From positions 3,968,001-4,032,000 of the forward strand of contig NZ_CBDDIE010000003.1 in NCBI RefSeq assembly GCF_965228805.1: DNA of 64,000 nucleotides, in the 5' to 3' direction. Position 1 is the first letter of the stretch. Every line of letters begins with the position of its first letter. Both the position numbers and the translations under genes were made by a program. The notes under the pieces were generated by a model, which was given only the letters and a program-made list of their open reading frames with translations, was not told the DNA's origin and ran no database searches. The DNA is from JASBTN01 sp965228805. GTDB lineage: Bacteria; Pseudomonadota; Alphaproteobacteria; Rhodobacterales; Rhodobacteraceae. Positions 32,291 to 40,047 of the stretch are shown here, in pieces.

Positions 32291-33763
32291 ATGGCCGCCC
32301 CAGTAGAGACATTTTTCCTGGACCCAGACGCCCAGGGCACGCTGCAAGCGCAGATCCAGCAGATGATCGCCGAGGCGATCCTGTCGGGCCGCCTGCCCCG
32401 GGGCGAAAAACTGCCCTCAACGCGAAAACTAGCCGCACATCTGGGCGTCAGCCGGATCACCGTGACGCTGGCCTATACCGAGCTTCAGGCCAATGACTAC
32501 CTGTCCTCGCGCGGGCGCAGCGGCTTCTATGTCTCTGATAATGCACCAGAACCCCCGGCCTTTAGTCCTCCGCGCAAGAAGAGCGAGGACAAGGTCGACT
32601 GGCACCGCGCCATCGGCGCGCGCTTTACCGACCGGGTCACACCGGACAAGCCGCAGGACTGGCGCCGCCACCGGTTTGCCTTCACCTATGGCCAATCCGA
32701 CGCGACCCTGTTCGACCACAACTCCTGGCGGCTCTGCGCGCTGAAGGCGCTGGGGCAGAAGGACCATGCGGCCATGACGCGGGACTATTATGACCGCGAT
32801 GACCCGGAACTGGTCGAATTCATCGCCCGCCACATCCTGCCAAGACGCGGAATTCAAGCCGCGCCAGAGGAGATTCTGGTGACCTTGGGGGCGCAGAACG
32901 CGCTGTGGTTGACGGCACAGATTCTGCTGACGCAGCGGCGCACGGCGGCGATCGAAGACCCCTGTTACCACACGTTGCATGACATTCTGAGCCAGAGCCG
33001 CTGCCATGTGACCCCGGTCGGCGTGGATGCCAACGGTCTGCCGCCCGAGGCGCTGCCGGATGAGACGGACGTCATTTTCACCACGCCCAGCCACCAATGC
33101 CCGACCACCTCGACCATGCCGCTGGACCGCCGCCAGGCGCTGCTGGCGCGCGCACGCGAGCTGGATGCGCTGATTGTCGAGGATGACTACGAGTTCGAAA
33201 TGTCCTTCCTCGGCCCGCCTTCCCCGGCCTTGAAAAGCCTCGATCGCGAGGGGCGGGTGATCTATGTCGGCAGTTTCTCAAAATCGCTGTTCCCGGGACT
33301 GCGACTAGGCTATCTTGTTGGTTCTGAACCATTTATTCGTGAGGCACGTGCGCTGAGATCAACCATCCTGCGCCATGCGCCAGGGCTGATTCAGCGCACG
33401 GTGGCCTATTTCCTGTCGCTGGGACATTACGATGCGCTGATCCGGCGCATGGGCCAGGCCTACCACGAGAGGCGCAAGGTGATGGACGCGGCGATTGCCG
33501 ACTGCGGACTACATGTTGCGGGCTCCGGCGCCTTTGGCGGGTCGAGTTTCTGGATGCGGGTACCGGGCCATGTGGACACCGAACAGCTGGCCGAGATGCT
33601 ACGCGGCCAAAGCGTGCTGATCGAACCGGGCGCGCCCTTCTTTGCCGGTGTCGGGCGCCCGCGCAACTTCTATCGCCTCGCCTACAGCTCGATCCCGCCG
33701 GAGCGCATCCCGGAGGGGATTGCGCGAATCCGCGACGCGATCGGGGCCTTCCCGCGCATGTGA
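32291..33763 (+). CDS. tauR: Taurine-responsive MocR-type regulator TauR
   Basis: The 490-residue protein joins a GntR winged helix at about 15-75 (GRLPRGEKLPSTRKLAAHLGVSRITVTLAYTEL) to a class I aminotransferase-like domain from about residue 105. The PLP lysine is in GSFSKSLFPGLRLGY, and the family Asp and Tyr in DYEFEMSF. TauR proteins activate taurine genes when taurine reacts with PLP. The taurine call rests on context: tauABC, tpa and xsc surround it, and TauR-like repeats lie at all three promoters. Confidence 0.88.
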   Translation: MAAPVETFFLDPDAQGTLQAQIQQMIAEAILSGRLPRGEKLPSTRKLAAHLGVSRITVTLAYTELQANDYLSSRGRSGFYVSDNAPEPPAFSPPRKKSEDKVDWHRAIGARFTDRVTPDKPQDWRRHRFAFTYGQSDATLFDHNSWRLCALKALGQKDHAAMTRDYYDRDDPELVEFIARHILPRRGIQAAPEEILVTLGAQNALWLTAQILLTQRRTAAIEDPCYHTLHDILSQSRCHVTPVGVDANGLPPEALPDETDVIFTTPSHQCPTTSTMPLDRRQALLARARELDALIVEDDYEFEMSFLGPPSPALKSLDREGRVIYVGSFSKSLFPGLRLGYLVGSEPFIREARALRSTILRHAPGLIQRTVAYFLSLGHYDALIRRMGQAYHERRKVMDAAIADCGLHVAGSGAFGGSSFWMRVPGHVDTEQLAEMLRGQSVLIEPGAPFFAGVGRPRNFYRLAYSSIPPERIPEGIARIRDAIGAFPRM

Positions 33764-33777
33764 ACCACCGACCAGAA

Positions 33778-33794
33778 CGTTAAGAAGTTTAACG
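33778..33794. other. Dyad CGTTAA...TTAACG after tauR
   Basis: CGTTAA at 33778-33783 and TTAACG at 33789-33794 form a small hairpin just beyond the tauR stop. The 248-base region up to xsc is AT-rich, with further GTTTAAAC and GTTAAC palindromes, and is otherwise non-coding. It holds the xsc promoter. Confidence 0.4.
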
Positions 33795-33887
33795 CGCCAG
33801 AGCCGCGTTGTTTAAACTTGTTAACGGCACCATGGCCCCAACTTTAAAATCGTTAAACATTTGCAAGTTGCAGGCCAAAATCTGCTT

Positions 33888-33920
33888 TTGGTCTTAAGTC
33901 GCCCCGACAACTGGCCCTAT
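33888..33920. promoter_or_regulatory. TauR-type direct-repeat site upstream of xsc
   Basis: TTGGTCTTAA at 33888-33897 and CTGGCCCTAT at 33911-33920 have the same 23-base period as the tauA/tpa site, and the second half-site is identical (CTGGCCCTAT). It lies about 91 bases ahead of the xsc start. Confidence 0.76.
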
Positions 33921-34011
33921 CTGAACCCCCTGCCAAAGCCTAAAACTGAAAGTCGATTTCCCCGGCCCTAACGGGGACCCCAAAACATGACTGCGACAGG
34001 GATACCGCCCC

Positions 34012-35787
34012 ATGAAAATGACCACTGAAGAAGCCTTCGTGAAAGTCCTGCAGATGCACGGGATCGAGCATGCCTTCGGCATCATCGGTTCCGCCTTCAT
34101 GCCGATCAGCGACATCTTTCCCAAGGCCGGCATTACCTTCTGGGACTGCGCCCACGAGGGCTCGGGCGGGATGATGGCCGACGGCTACACCCGTGCGACC
34201 GGCAAGATGTCGATGATGATCGCGCAGAACGGCCCGGGCATCACCAACTTTGTCACCGCCGTTAAGACCGCCTATTGGAACCACACGCCGCTGCTGCTGG
34301 TCACCCCGCAGGCCGCCAACAAGACCATCGGTCAGGGCGGCTTTCAGGAGATGGAGCAGATGCGCATGTTCTCGGACTGCGTCTGCTACCAGGAAGAGGT
34401 GCGCGACCCCGCCCGCATCCCCGAGGTGCTGAACCGCGTGATCATGCAGGCGAAACGCAACTCGGCGCCTGCGCAGATCAACCTGCCGCGCGACATGTTC
34501 ACCCAGGTGATCGACGTGCCGCTGCCCGCCGTGGTCGACTTCGAACGCCCCGGTGGCGGCGCCGATGCGGTGGCCGAAGCCGCCAAACTGCTGTCCGAAG
34601 CCAAGAACCCGGTCATCCTGAACGGCGCAGGCGTGGTCATCGGCGGGGCGATCCCGGCCTCGATGGCGCTGGCGGAACGGCTGGATGCGCCGGTCTGCTG
34701 CGGCTATCAACACAATGACGCCTTCCCCGGCTCGCACCCGCTGTTCGCGGGGCCCCTGGGCTACAACGGCTCGAAAGCGGGCATGGAGCTGATCAGCCAG
34801 GCCGATGTGGTCCTGTGCCTGGGCACGCGCCTGAACCCGTTCTCGACCCTTCCCGGCTATGGCATGGATTACTGGCCCGCCGAGGCCAAGATCATTCAGG
34901 TCGACATCAACCCCGACCGCATCGGTCTGACCAAACCGGTCAGCGTGGGCATCGTCGGCGACGCCAAGAAAGTGGCGACCTCGATCCTGGAACAGCTGTC
35001 CGACACCGCCGGTGACGCCGGTCGCGACGAGCGCAAGGCGCGCATCGCCCAGACAAAATCCGCCTGGGCGCAGCAACTGGCCAGCATGGATCACGAGGAT
35101 GACGACCCCGGCACCACCTGGAACGAGCGTGCCCGGGCCGACAAGCCCGAATGGATGTCGCCGCGCATGGCCTGGCGGGCGATCTCGGCAGCATTGCCGA
35201 AAGAGGCGATCATCTCGTCGGACATCGGCAACAACTGCGCGATCGGCAATGCCTATCCCAGCTTTGAAGCGGGCCGCAAATACCTGGCACCGGGCCTGTT
35301 CGGCCCCTGTGGCTATGGCCTGCCCTCGGTGATTGGCGCCAAGATCGGCTGCCCGGACACACCGGTCGTGGGCTTCTCGGGCGACGGCGCCTTCGGCATC
35401 GCGGTGACGGAACTGACCGCCATCGGGCGCGAGGAATGGCCGGCGATCACGCAGGTTGTTTTCCGCAACTACCAGTGGGGTGCGGAGAAGCGCAACTCGA
35501 CGCTCTGGTATGACGACAACTTCGTCGGCACCGAGCTGGACCAGCAGGTCAGCTATGCAGGCATCGCCTCGGCCTGTGGACTGAAGGGCGTGATTGCACG
35601 CACCATGGACGAGCTGACGGATGCGCTGAACCAGGCGATCATCGACCAGAAAAACGGCATCACCACGCTGATCGAGGCGATGATCAACCAGGAACTGGGC
35701 GAACCCTTCCGTCGCGACGCGATGAAGAAACCGGTCGTGGTGGCGGGCATCGACGCCGCCGACATGCGCCCTCAGAAAGGCGCCTGA
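34012..35787 (+). CDS. xsc: Sulfoacetaldehyde acetyltransferase
   Basis: Xsc is a thiamine-diphosphate enzyme that cleaves sulfoacetaldehyde with phosphate to acetyl phosphate and sulfite. The 591-residue protein shows the three-domain ThDP layout. It has an N-terminal Pyr domain with the activating Glu in DCAHEGSGGMMADGYTRATGK, a central domain with VVLCLGTRLNPF, and a C-terminal PP domain with GDGAFGIAVTELTAIG. The N-terminal MKMTTEEAFVKVLQMHGIEHAFGIIGSAFMPI is characteristic of Xsc. pta lies convergently downstream. The sulfite exporter or dehydrogenase often linked to it is not in the window. Confidence 0.94.
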   Translation: MKMTTEEAFVKVLQMHGIEHAFGIIGSAFMPISDIFPKAGITFWDCAHEGSGGMMADGYTRATGKMSMMIAQNGPGITNFVTAVKTAYWNHTPLLLVTPQAANKTIGQGGFQEMEQMRMFSDCVCYQEEVRDPARIPEVLNRVIMQAKRNSAPAQINLPRDMFTQVIDVPLPAVVDFERPGGGADAVAEAAKLLSEAKNPVILNGAGVVIGGAIPASMALAERLDAPVCCGYQHNDAFPGSHPLFAGPLGYNGSKAGMELISQADVVLCLGTRLNPFSTLPGYGMDYWPAEAKIIQVDINPDRIGLTKPVSVGIVGDAKKVATSILEQLSDTAGDAGRDERKARIAQTKSAWAQQLASMDHEDDDPGTTWNERARADKPEWMSPRMAWRAISAALPKEAIISSDIGNNCAIGNAYPSFEAGRKYLAPGLFGPCGYGLPSVIGAKIGCPDTPVVGFSGDGAFGIAVTELTAIGREEWPAITQVVFRNYQWGAEKRNSTLWYDDNFVGTELDQQVSYAGIASACGLKGVIARTMDELTDALNQAIIDQKNGITTLIEAMINQELGEPFRRDAMKKPVVVAGIDAADMRPQKGA

Positions 35788-35805
35788 ACCTCGCATGACC
35801 TCCCC

Positions 35806-35833
35806 GGCGGGCGTATCCCACGCGCCCGCCTTT
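35806..35833. terminator. Terminator between convergent xsc and pta
   Basis: GGCGGGCG at 35806-35813 pairs with CGCCCGCC at 35823-35830, followed by TTT on the plus strand. Confidence 0.65.
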
Positions 35834-35864
35834 GCGCCCTGGGGGCCCGCCCATTTTGGCGTCC

Positions 35865-36722
35865 CTACCCCGCTCCCAGGGCGATCGACACCACCGTGGC
35901 GGCGACGATGTCATCGACAGTCGCCCCACGGCTGAGGTCGCAGACGGGCCGTGCAAAGCCTTGCAGGATTGGCCCCAAGGCCTGCGCCCCGCCCAGCTCC
36001 TGCCCCAGTTTGTAAGCGATATTGCCCGCGTCGAGATCAGGAAAGATCAGCACGTTGGCGTCCCCCTTGCCCAAACCCTTGGCTGCGGCCACCCGCGGGC
36101 TCAACGCCGCATCCCCTTGAATTGGCCCGGTAAATCCGGTGAGTTGCGCGGCCTGGCGCACCTTCTCGACACTGTCGCCTGACCCGGAGGTGCCGGTGGA
36201 GAAGGACAGAAACGCGACCTCGGCCCGGCCCAAGAGCGCCCGGGCGGAGCGTTCGGAGGCACGGGCAATATCGGCCAGCTGCGCGGCGGTGGGGGAAACG
36301 TTGACGGCACAGTCGGCAAAGATCACCTCGCGCCCGTCCGGGAAGGTCATGAGGAAGAAGGACGAGGGCGTGGTCACCCCCTTGCCCATGCCAACGGCGA
36401 TCGAGGCGGCCTCGATCACCCGGCGGGTGGAGGCAACGGCTCCGGCGACCAGCACCTCGGCATCGCCCGCCGCGACCATGGCGGCGGCGCGGATGAGCGG
36501 CTTTTTCAGCATGCGCATGGCCAGGGTTTCGCGCATCGGGCGGGACGCCATCAGCGCCTCAAGAAGGTGGCCCGAGGGTTCAGGCAGGGGCACCACGCGG
36601 GCCAGCCCCTCGGCGTCGAGCCGCCGGGCGGCCTCGGCAATGCGAGGGTCGTCCCTCTCCGGCAGAACAACGGTGGCCTGGCGGGCACGGGCGGTGGCAA
36701 AGGCGGTGTCAAGGGCGGTCAT
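35865..36722 (-). CDS. pta: Phosphate acetyltransferase (short form)
   Basis: Pta converts the acetyl phosphate made by Xsc to acetyl-CoA. The 285-residue protein shows the PTA core. It has LPERDDPRIAEAARRL at the N-terminus, the central VTTPSSFFLMTFPDG, SFSTGTSGSGDSVEKV and the C-terminal RPVCDLSRGATVDDIV. It is shorter than the usual 320-330 residues because the segment after the first Rossmann unit is compact. The ATG at 36722 is the best start; further upstream in-frame codons overlap the znuB end. It is convergent with xsc, unlike the usual xsc-pta order on one strand. Confidence 0.85.
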   Translation of the reverse strand: MTALDTAFATARARQATVVLPERDDPRIAEAARRLDAEGLARVVPLPEPSGHLLEALMASRPMRETLAMRMLKKPLIRAAAMVAAGDAEVLVAGAVASTRRVIEAASIAVGMGKGVTTPSSFFLMTFPDGREVIFADCAVNVSPTAAQLADIARASERSARALLGRAEVAFLSFSTGTSGSGDSVEKVRQAAQLTGFTGPIQGDAALSPRVAAAKGLGKGDANVLIFPDLDAGNIAYKLGQELGGAQALGPILQGFARPVCDLSRGATVDDIVAATVVSIALGAG

Positions 36723-36753
36723 GGCGCCATGAAAGGCACCCGACGCCCGCCCG

Positions 36754-37536
36754 TCAAGTGCGCCGGAACAAAGTCGAGATGGCAAAGAGAACGCCGGCGG
36801 CAACGACGATCGAAGGGCCTGCGGGCGTGTCCATTTCCAGCGACATCCACAAGCCGGACAGCGCCGAAACCGCGCCGACCACGACCGCCATGACCGCCAT
36901 GCGTTCCGGCGTCGGCGCCAGGCTGCGCGCGGCCGAGGCCGGGATGATCAGCATGGCGGCGATCAGCAGCGCGCCGACCACCTTGAGGGCCACGGCAACC
37001 ACCACGGCGAGGCTGAGCGTCAGCACCAGCCCCTCGCGATCCGCACGAATGCCGGAGGCCGCCGCCAGATCCGGGCTGAGCGTCGCGGTCAACAGGCGCG
37101 ACCAGCGCCAGGTGAGCAGCGCCAGCACCAGACCCGCCCCGCCCCAGATCACCGCAAGGTCCGTGCGGGTCACCGCAAGAATGTCACCAAACAGGAAGGC
37201 GGCCAGGTCGACCCGCACCCCGGGCACGAAGCTGATCGCCACCAGCCCGAGCGCCAGCGCCCCGTGGCTGAGCACCCCAAGCGCCGCATCCATCGAATGA
37301 CCACGGGTGGACAGGAACCCCACCGCCAGCGCCATTGCCAGCGCAGTGAACAGCGTGCCCGCCGTCACCGGCACGGAAAAAAGCATCGCCAGGGCCACGC
37401 CCAGAATTGCCGCATGGGCGGTCGCATCGCCGAAATAGGCCATGCGGCGCCAGACCACGAAACTGCCAAGGGGGCCGGTGGCCAGCGCCAGGCCAACCCC
37501 GGCCAGGGCAGCGCGAACCAGGAAATCGTCAAGCAT
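36754..37536 (-). CDS. znuB: Zinc ABC transporter permease
   Basis: The 260-residue integral membrane protein has seven to eight predicted spans and matches ZnuB. It has RMAYFGDATAHAAILGVALAMLF near the N-terminus, SHGALALGLVAISF and VGALLIAAMLIIPASAARSLAPTPERM, the coupling helix region. Its ATG at 37536 overlaps the end of znuC by eight bases. It is the last gene of zur-znuC-znuB. Confidence 0.92.
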   Translation of the reverse strand: MLDDFLVRAALAGVGLALATGPLGSFVVWRRMAYFGDATAHAAILGVALAMLFSVPVTAGTLFTALAMALAVGFLSTRGHSMDAALGVLSHGALALGLVAISFVPGVRVDLAAFLFGDILAVTRTDLAVIWGGAGLVLALLTWRWSRLLTATLSPDLAAASGIRADREGLVLTLSLAVVVAVALKVVGALLIAAMLIIPASAARSLAPTPERMAVMAVVVGAVSALSGLWMSLEMDTPAGPSIVVAAGVLFAISTLFRRT

Positions 37537-38287
37537 GGTCGCAGGCCTCTCCGTCTGCGTGGGCATGGTCATGTCCGTTGTCATGCCCGTGATCATGCTC
37601 GTGCTGGTACAGCGCCAGCGCACCACCGGTCCCATGGCCGAACAGCGCGCGATACTCGGGCGCCTCACGCACCACATGGGGCGTGCCTTCGCAGCAAACA
37701 TGGCCGTTCAGACAGATGACCCGGTCCGAGGCCGCCATGACCACGTGCAGATCATGGCTGACCATCAACACCGCGCAGCCCGTATCCGCCCGGAGCCGCT
37801 CAATCAACTGATAGAAAGCGGCTTCGCCCGGTTGGTCCAGCCCCTGCGTGGGCTCGTCCAGCACCAGAATCTCGGGCTGGGTCAACAGCGCACGGGCCAG
37901 CAGCACGCGCTGGAACTGACCGCCGGACAGGGCAGTCAGCGACCGGCGCTCCAGCCCCTCGATACCAACATCGGCCATGACCTGGCGGCGTTCAGCCTCC
38001 GGATGACGGCCGGGCAATTGCAGGAACCGGTCGACGGACATCGGAAGGCTCGCGTCAATGGCCAATTTCTGCGGCACATAGCCCACGCGCAGCCCGGTCT
38101 GACGCACAACCCGGCCGGTGCTGGCGGGCAAGACGCCCAGGAGCAGGCGCAACAGGGTCGACTTGCCGGACCCGTTCGGGCCGACAATGGTCACGATCTC
38201 ACCGGGGTGGATATGAAAATCCACACCCCGCAGAATCGGGCCTCCCCCCGGATCGAATCCGAGGTTCTCAGCTGAAATCAATGTCAT
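37529..38287 (-). CDS. znuC: Zinc ABC transporter ATP-binding protein
   Basis: The 252-residue ATPase has Walker A GPNGSGKST, the signature LSGGQFQRVLLARAL and Walker B ILVLDEPTQGLD. The C-terminus carries a His/Asp/Glu-rich tail (HEHDHGHDNGHDHAHADGE), common in zinc transporter subunits and possibly a metal sensor or buffer. Its start overlaps the zur stop by ATGA. It powers ZnuAB uptake of zinc. Confidence 0.93.
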   Translation of the reverse strand: MTLISAENLGFDPGGGPILRGVDFHIHPGEIVTIVGPNGSGKSTLLRLLLGVLPASTGRVVRQTGLRVGYVPQKLAIDASLPMSVDRFLQLPGRHPEAERRQVMADVGIEGLERRSLTALSGGQFQRVLLARALLTQPEILVLDEPTQGLDQPGEAAFYQLIERLRADTGCAVLMVSHDLHVVMAASDRVICLNGHVCCEGTPHVVREAPEYRALFGHGTGGALALYQHEHDHGHDNGHDHAHADGEACDHA

Positions 38288-38769
38288 GCAGCGTCCTTGC
38301 AGGCGGGGCACAGCCCCAGGGCTTCAACACTCAATCGCTCAATTTCGAACCCCATTGCAAGGGCGGCCTCATCGGCAGCGGCGCGAATCATGTCTCCGGG
38401 CGCTTCAGCCACACTGTCGCAGGCGCGGCAAATCAGGAAAGTCGGCGCGTGATTTTCGCCCGGATGGGCGCAGGCGGCAAAGGCGTTGAGGCGGCGGATA
38501 CGATGCACCAGCCCGTGTTCAACCAGGAAATCCAGCGCCCGATAGGCGACCGGCGGCTGGTGGCCGAAACCTTCGGCGGACAAGCGTTCCAGCACGTCAT
38601 AGGCGCCGAGCGCCCGGTGCCCTTCCAACAGGATTTCCAGCGTGCGCCGACGCACCGGTGTCAGGCGCGCGCCCTTCTCGGCACAGACCCGTTCGGCCTC
38701 GGCCAGGGCGTCGCGCGAGCAGGCGGTGTGGTCATGCGAATGGAACGCGTTTGTCTCTTGCCTCTTCAT
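38284..38769 (-). CDS. zur: Zinc uptake regulator Zur (Fur family)
   Basis: The 161-residue Fur-family repressor has a winged helix in the first half (RLTPVRRRTLEILLEG; QPPVAYRALDFLVEHGLVHRI) and a dimerisation half with two CxxC pairs, at 114-117 and 154-157, that hold the structural zinc. The His-rich N-terminus (HSHDH) and position upstream of znuC point to Zur rather than Fur or Mur. It diverges from znuA, with a Zur-like box four bases from its start codon, so it is autoregulated. Confidence 0.9.
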   Translation of the reverse strand: MKRQETNAFHSHDHTACSRDALAEAERVCAEKGARLTPVRRRTLEILLEGHRALGAYDVLERLSAEGFGHQPPVAYRALDFLVEHGLVHRIRRLNAFAACAHPGENHAPTFLICRACDSVAEAPGDMIRAAADEAALAMGFEIERLSVEALGLCPACKDAA

Positions 38770-38773
38770 GAGC

Positions 38774-38791
38774 GTGATAATATAACATCAC
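38774..38791. promoter_or_regulatory. Zur-box-like operator between zur and znuA
   Basis: GTGATAATATAACATCAC is symmetric at 14 of 18 positions and AT-rich in the centre, like Zur boxes. It lies between the divergent zur and znuA genes and can serve both. Confidence 0.7.
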
Positions 38792-38836
38792 ACTCGAAAG
38801 CACAAGCAGTCCAACCGGAAAAACGAGGACCCTCAG

Positions 38837-39904
38837 ATGACAAAACGCGCCTTCAAGCTGGCCTTTCCGCTGGCTTTTCTGCCCCTGCCCCTGCTGGCCG
38901 ACGCGCCCCGGGTCGTGACCGATATTGCGCCGGTTCACTCCCTTGTAGCGCAGGTGATGAAGGGCGTGGGCAGCCCCGAGCTTTTGACCGACCAGGGCAC
39001 CAGCCCGCATCACATGCAGCTGCGCCCGAGCCAGGCGCGCAGCCTGGACAAGGCAGACCTTCTTGTTTGGATCGGGCCGGAGCTCACCCCCTGGCTTGAA
39101 CGCGCGCTGGAAGGGCTGAGCCCGGAACACTCCATGCCGCTGCTGGACCTGCCCGCGACGCTGAACCGGAATTTCGACGGTGAGGCAGAGGCCCATGAAG
39201 ATCATGGTGATCATGAAGACCATGGTGACCACGAGGATCATGGTGATCACGAAGACCACGGCGATCACGAGGACCATGCCGATCACGAGGATCACGGCGA
39301 CCACGAGGACCATGGGGATCACGAGGACCATGGCGATCACGAGGAGCACGCAGGGCATGACGACCATGGGCACAGCCATGACGGGCTGGACCCGCATGCC
39401 TGGCTGGACCCGGAGAACGGCGTCATCTGGCTGACCGCCATTGCCGAAGAACTGGCAGAGATCGACCCGGACCATGCCGCGACTTATCGCGAGAACGCGG
39501 CGGCGGCGGCGGCGGCGCTGGAACACCAGCTGCATGAGCTTGAAGAACGCCTCGAATCCGCCGAATTCCCCGCTCTTGTCACCGCGCACGAGGCCTATGG
39601 CCATTTCGCCGCGCGGTTCCATGTCCCGCTGACCGGCCATGTCAGACTGAGCGATGCTGCCAGCCCGTCGGCTGCCCATGTTGCCGAACTGCACGCAACG
39701 CTGGAGCCGCTGGGCAAACTGTGCCTGTTTAGCGAACCGCAGCTCGACCAGAAAGCCACCGCGGCGATGCTGGACGGAATGGATGTCGTTCTGCTGGAAC
39801 TGGACCCGCTGGGCAGCCATCAGGACTTGGGCGAGACACTGTATGGCAACATGCTGGAAGCCCTCGGCACATCTTTCCTGGACTGCGCCAACGCGGTGAA
39901 ATGA
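38837..39904 (+). CDS. znuA: Zinc-binding periplasmic protein ZnuA with a long His-rich loop
   Basis: The 355-residue cluster A-I binding protein has a signal peptide (1-22). Zinc-ligand regions are seen in PVHSLVAQV, HHMQLRPSQ, TAHEAYGHFAARF and LSEPQL-type context near the end. Between the first two regions lies an unusually long charged loop (about 119-182), made of repeats of the hexapeptide GDHEDH. Such loops in ZnuA capture zinc for transfer to the site. The loop here has eight to nine repeat units. GAGGA precedes the ATG, and the Zur box lies upstream. Confidence 0.92.
   Translation: MTKRAFKLAFPLAFLPLPLLADAPRVVTDIAPVHSLVAQVMKGVGSPELLTDQGTSPHHMQLRPSQARSLDKADLLVWIGPELTPWLERALEGLSPEHSMPLLDLPATLNRNFDGEAEAHEDHGDHEDHGDHEDHGDHEDHGDHEDHADHEDHGDHEDHGDHEDHGDHEEHAGHDDHGHSHDGLDPHAWLDPENGVIWLTAIAEELAEIDPDHAATYRENAAAAAAALEHQLHELEERLESAEFPALVTAHEAYGHFAARFHVPLTGHVRLSDAASPSAAHVAELHATLEPLGKLCLFSEPQLDQKATAAMLDGMDVVLLELDPLGSHQDLGETLYGNMLEALGTSFLDCANAVK
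39190..39390 (+). repeat. 18-bp tandem repeats encoding the ZnuA His-rich loop
   Basis: About nine copies of an 18-base unit read GDHEDH with silent differences at third positions (for example GATCAC against GACCAT). The near-identity of units suggests repeat slippage or recombination and possible length variation between strains. Confidence 0.75.
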
Positions 39905-39959
39905 TGTACCCCCGGTGACCCTGTCACGAGAGAGGCGCCAAAATTCTTTTTTGGGGCCA

Positions 39960-39992
39960 GTGATCGACCCCGTGATCGACCCGGTGATCGAC
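39960..39992. repeat. Three 12-bp direct repeats GTGATCGACCC
   Basis: GTGATCGACCC starts at 39960, 39972 and 39984 (the last copy truncated to GTGATCGAC). It lies directly before the terminator stem between znuA and the chemoreceptor gene. No role is known. Confidence 0.55.
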
Positions 39993-40024
39993 AAGGGCCG
40001 CGGTGATCCCACCGCGGCCCTTGT
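39991..40024. terminator. Strong bidirectional stem-loop between znuA and the chemoreceptor gene
   Basis: ACAAGGGCCGCGGT at 39991-40004 pairs perfectly (14 bp) with 40011-40024 around a six-base loop, in the gap between convergent genes. Confidence 0.8.
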
Positions 40025-40047
40025 TCATTTTCGCCTGGCCGCCACCG

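Noticed and set aside
33940..35796. Long open frame antisense to xsc
   Set aside because: It covers exactly the conserved xsc gene and lacks any recognisable motif.
39190..39390. CRISPR-like short repeats
   Set aside because: The units are contiguous, in frame and encode the ZnuA His-rich loop; there are no spacers.
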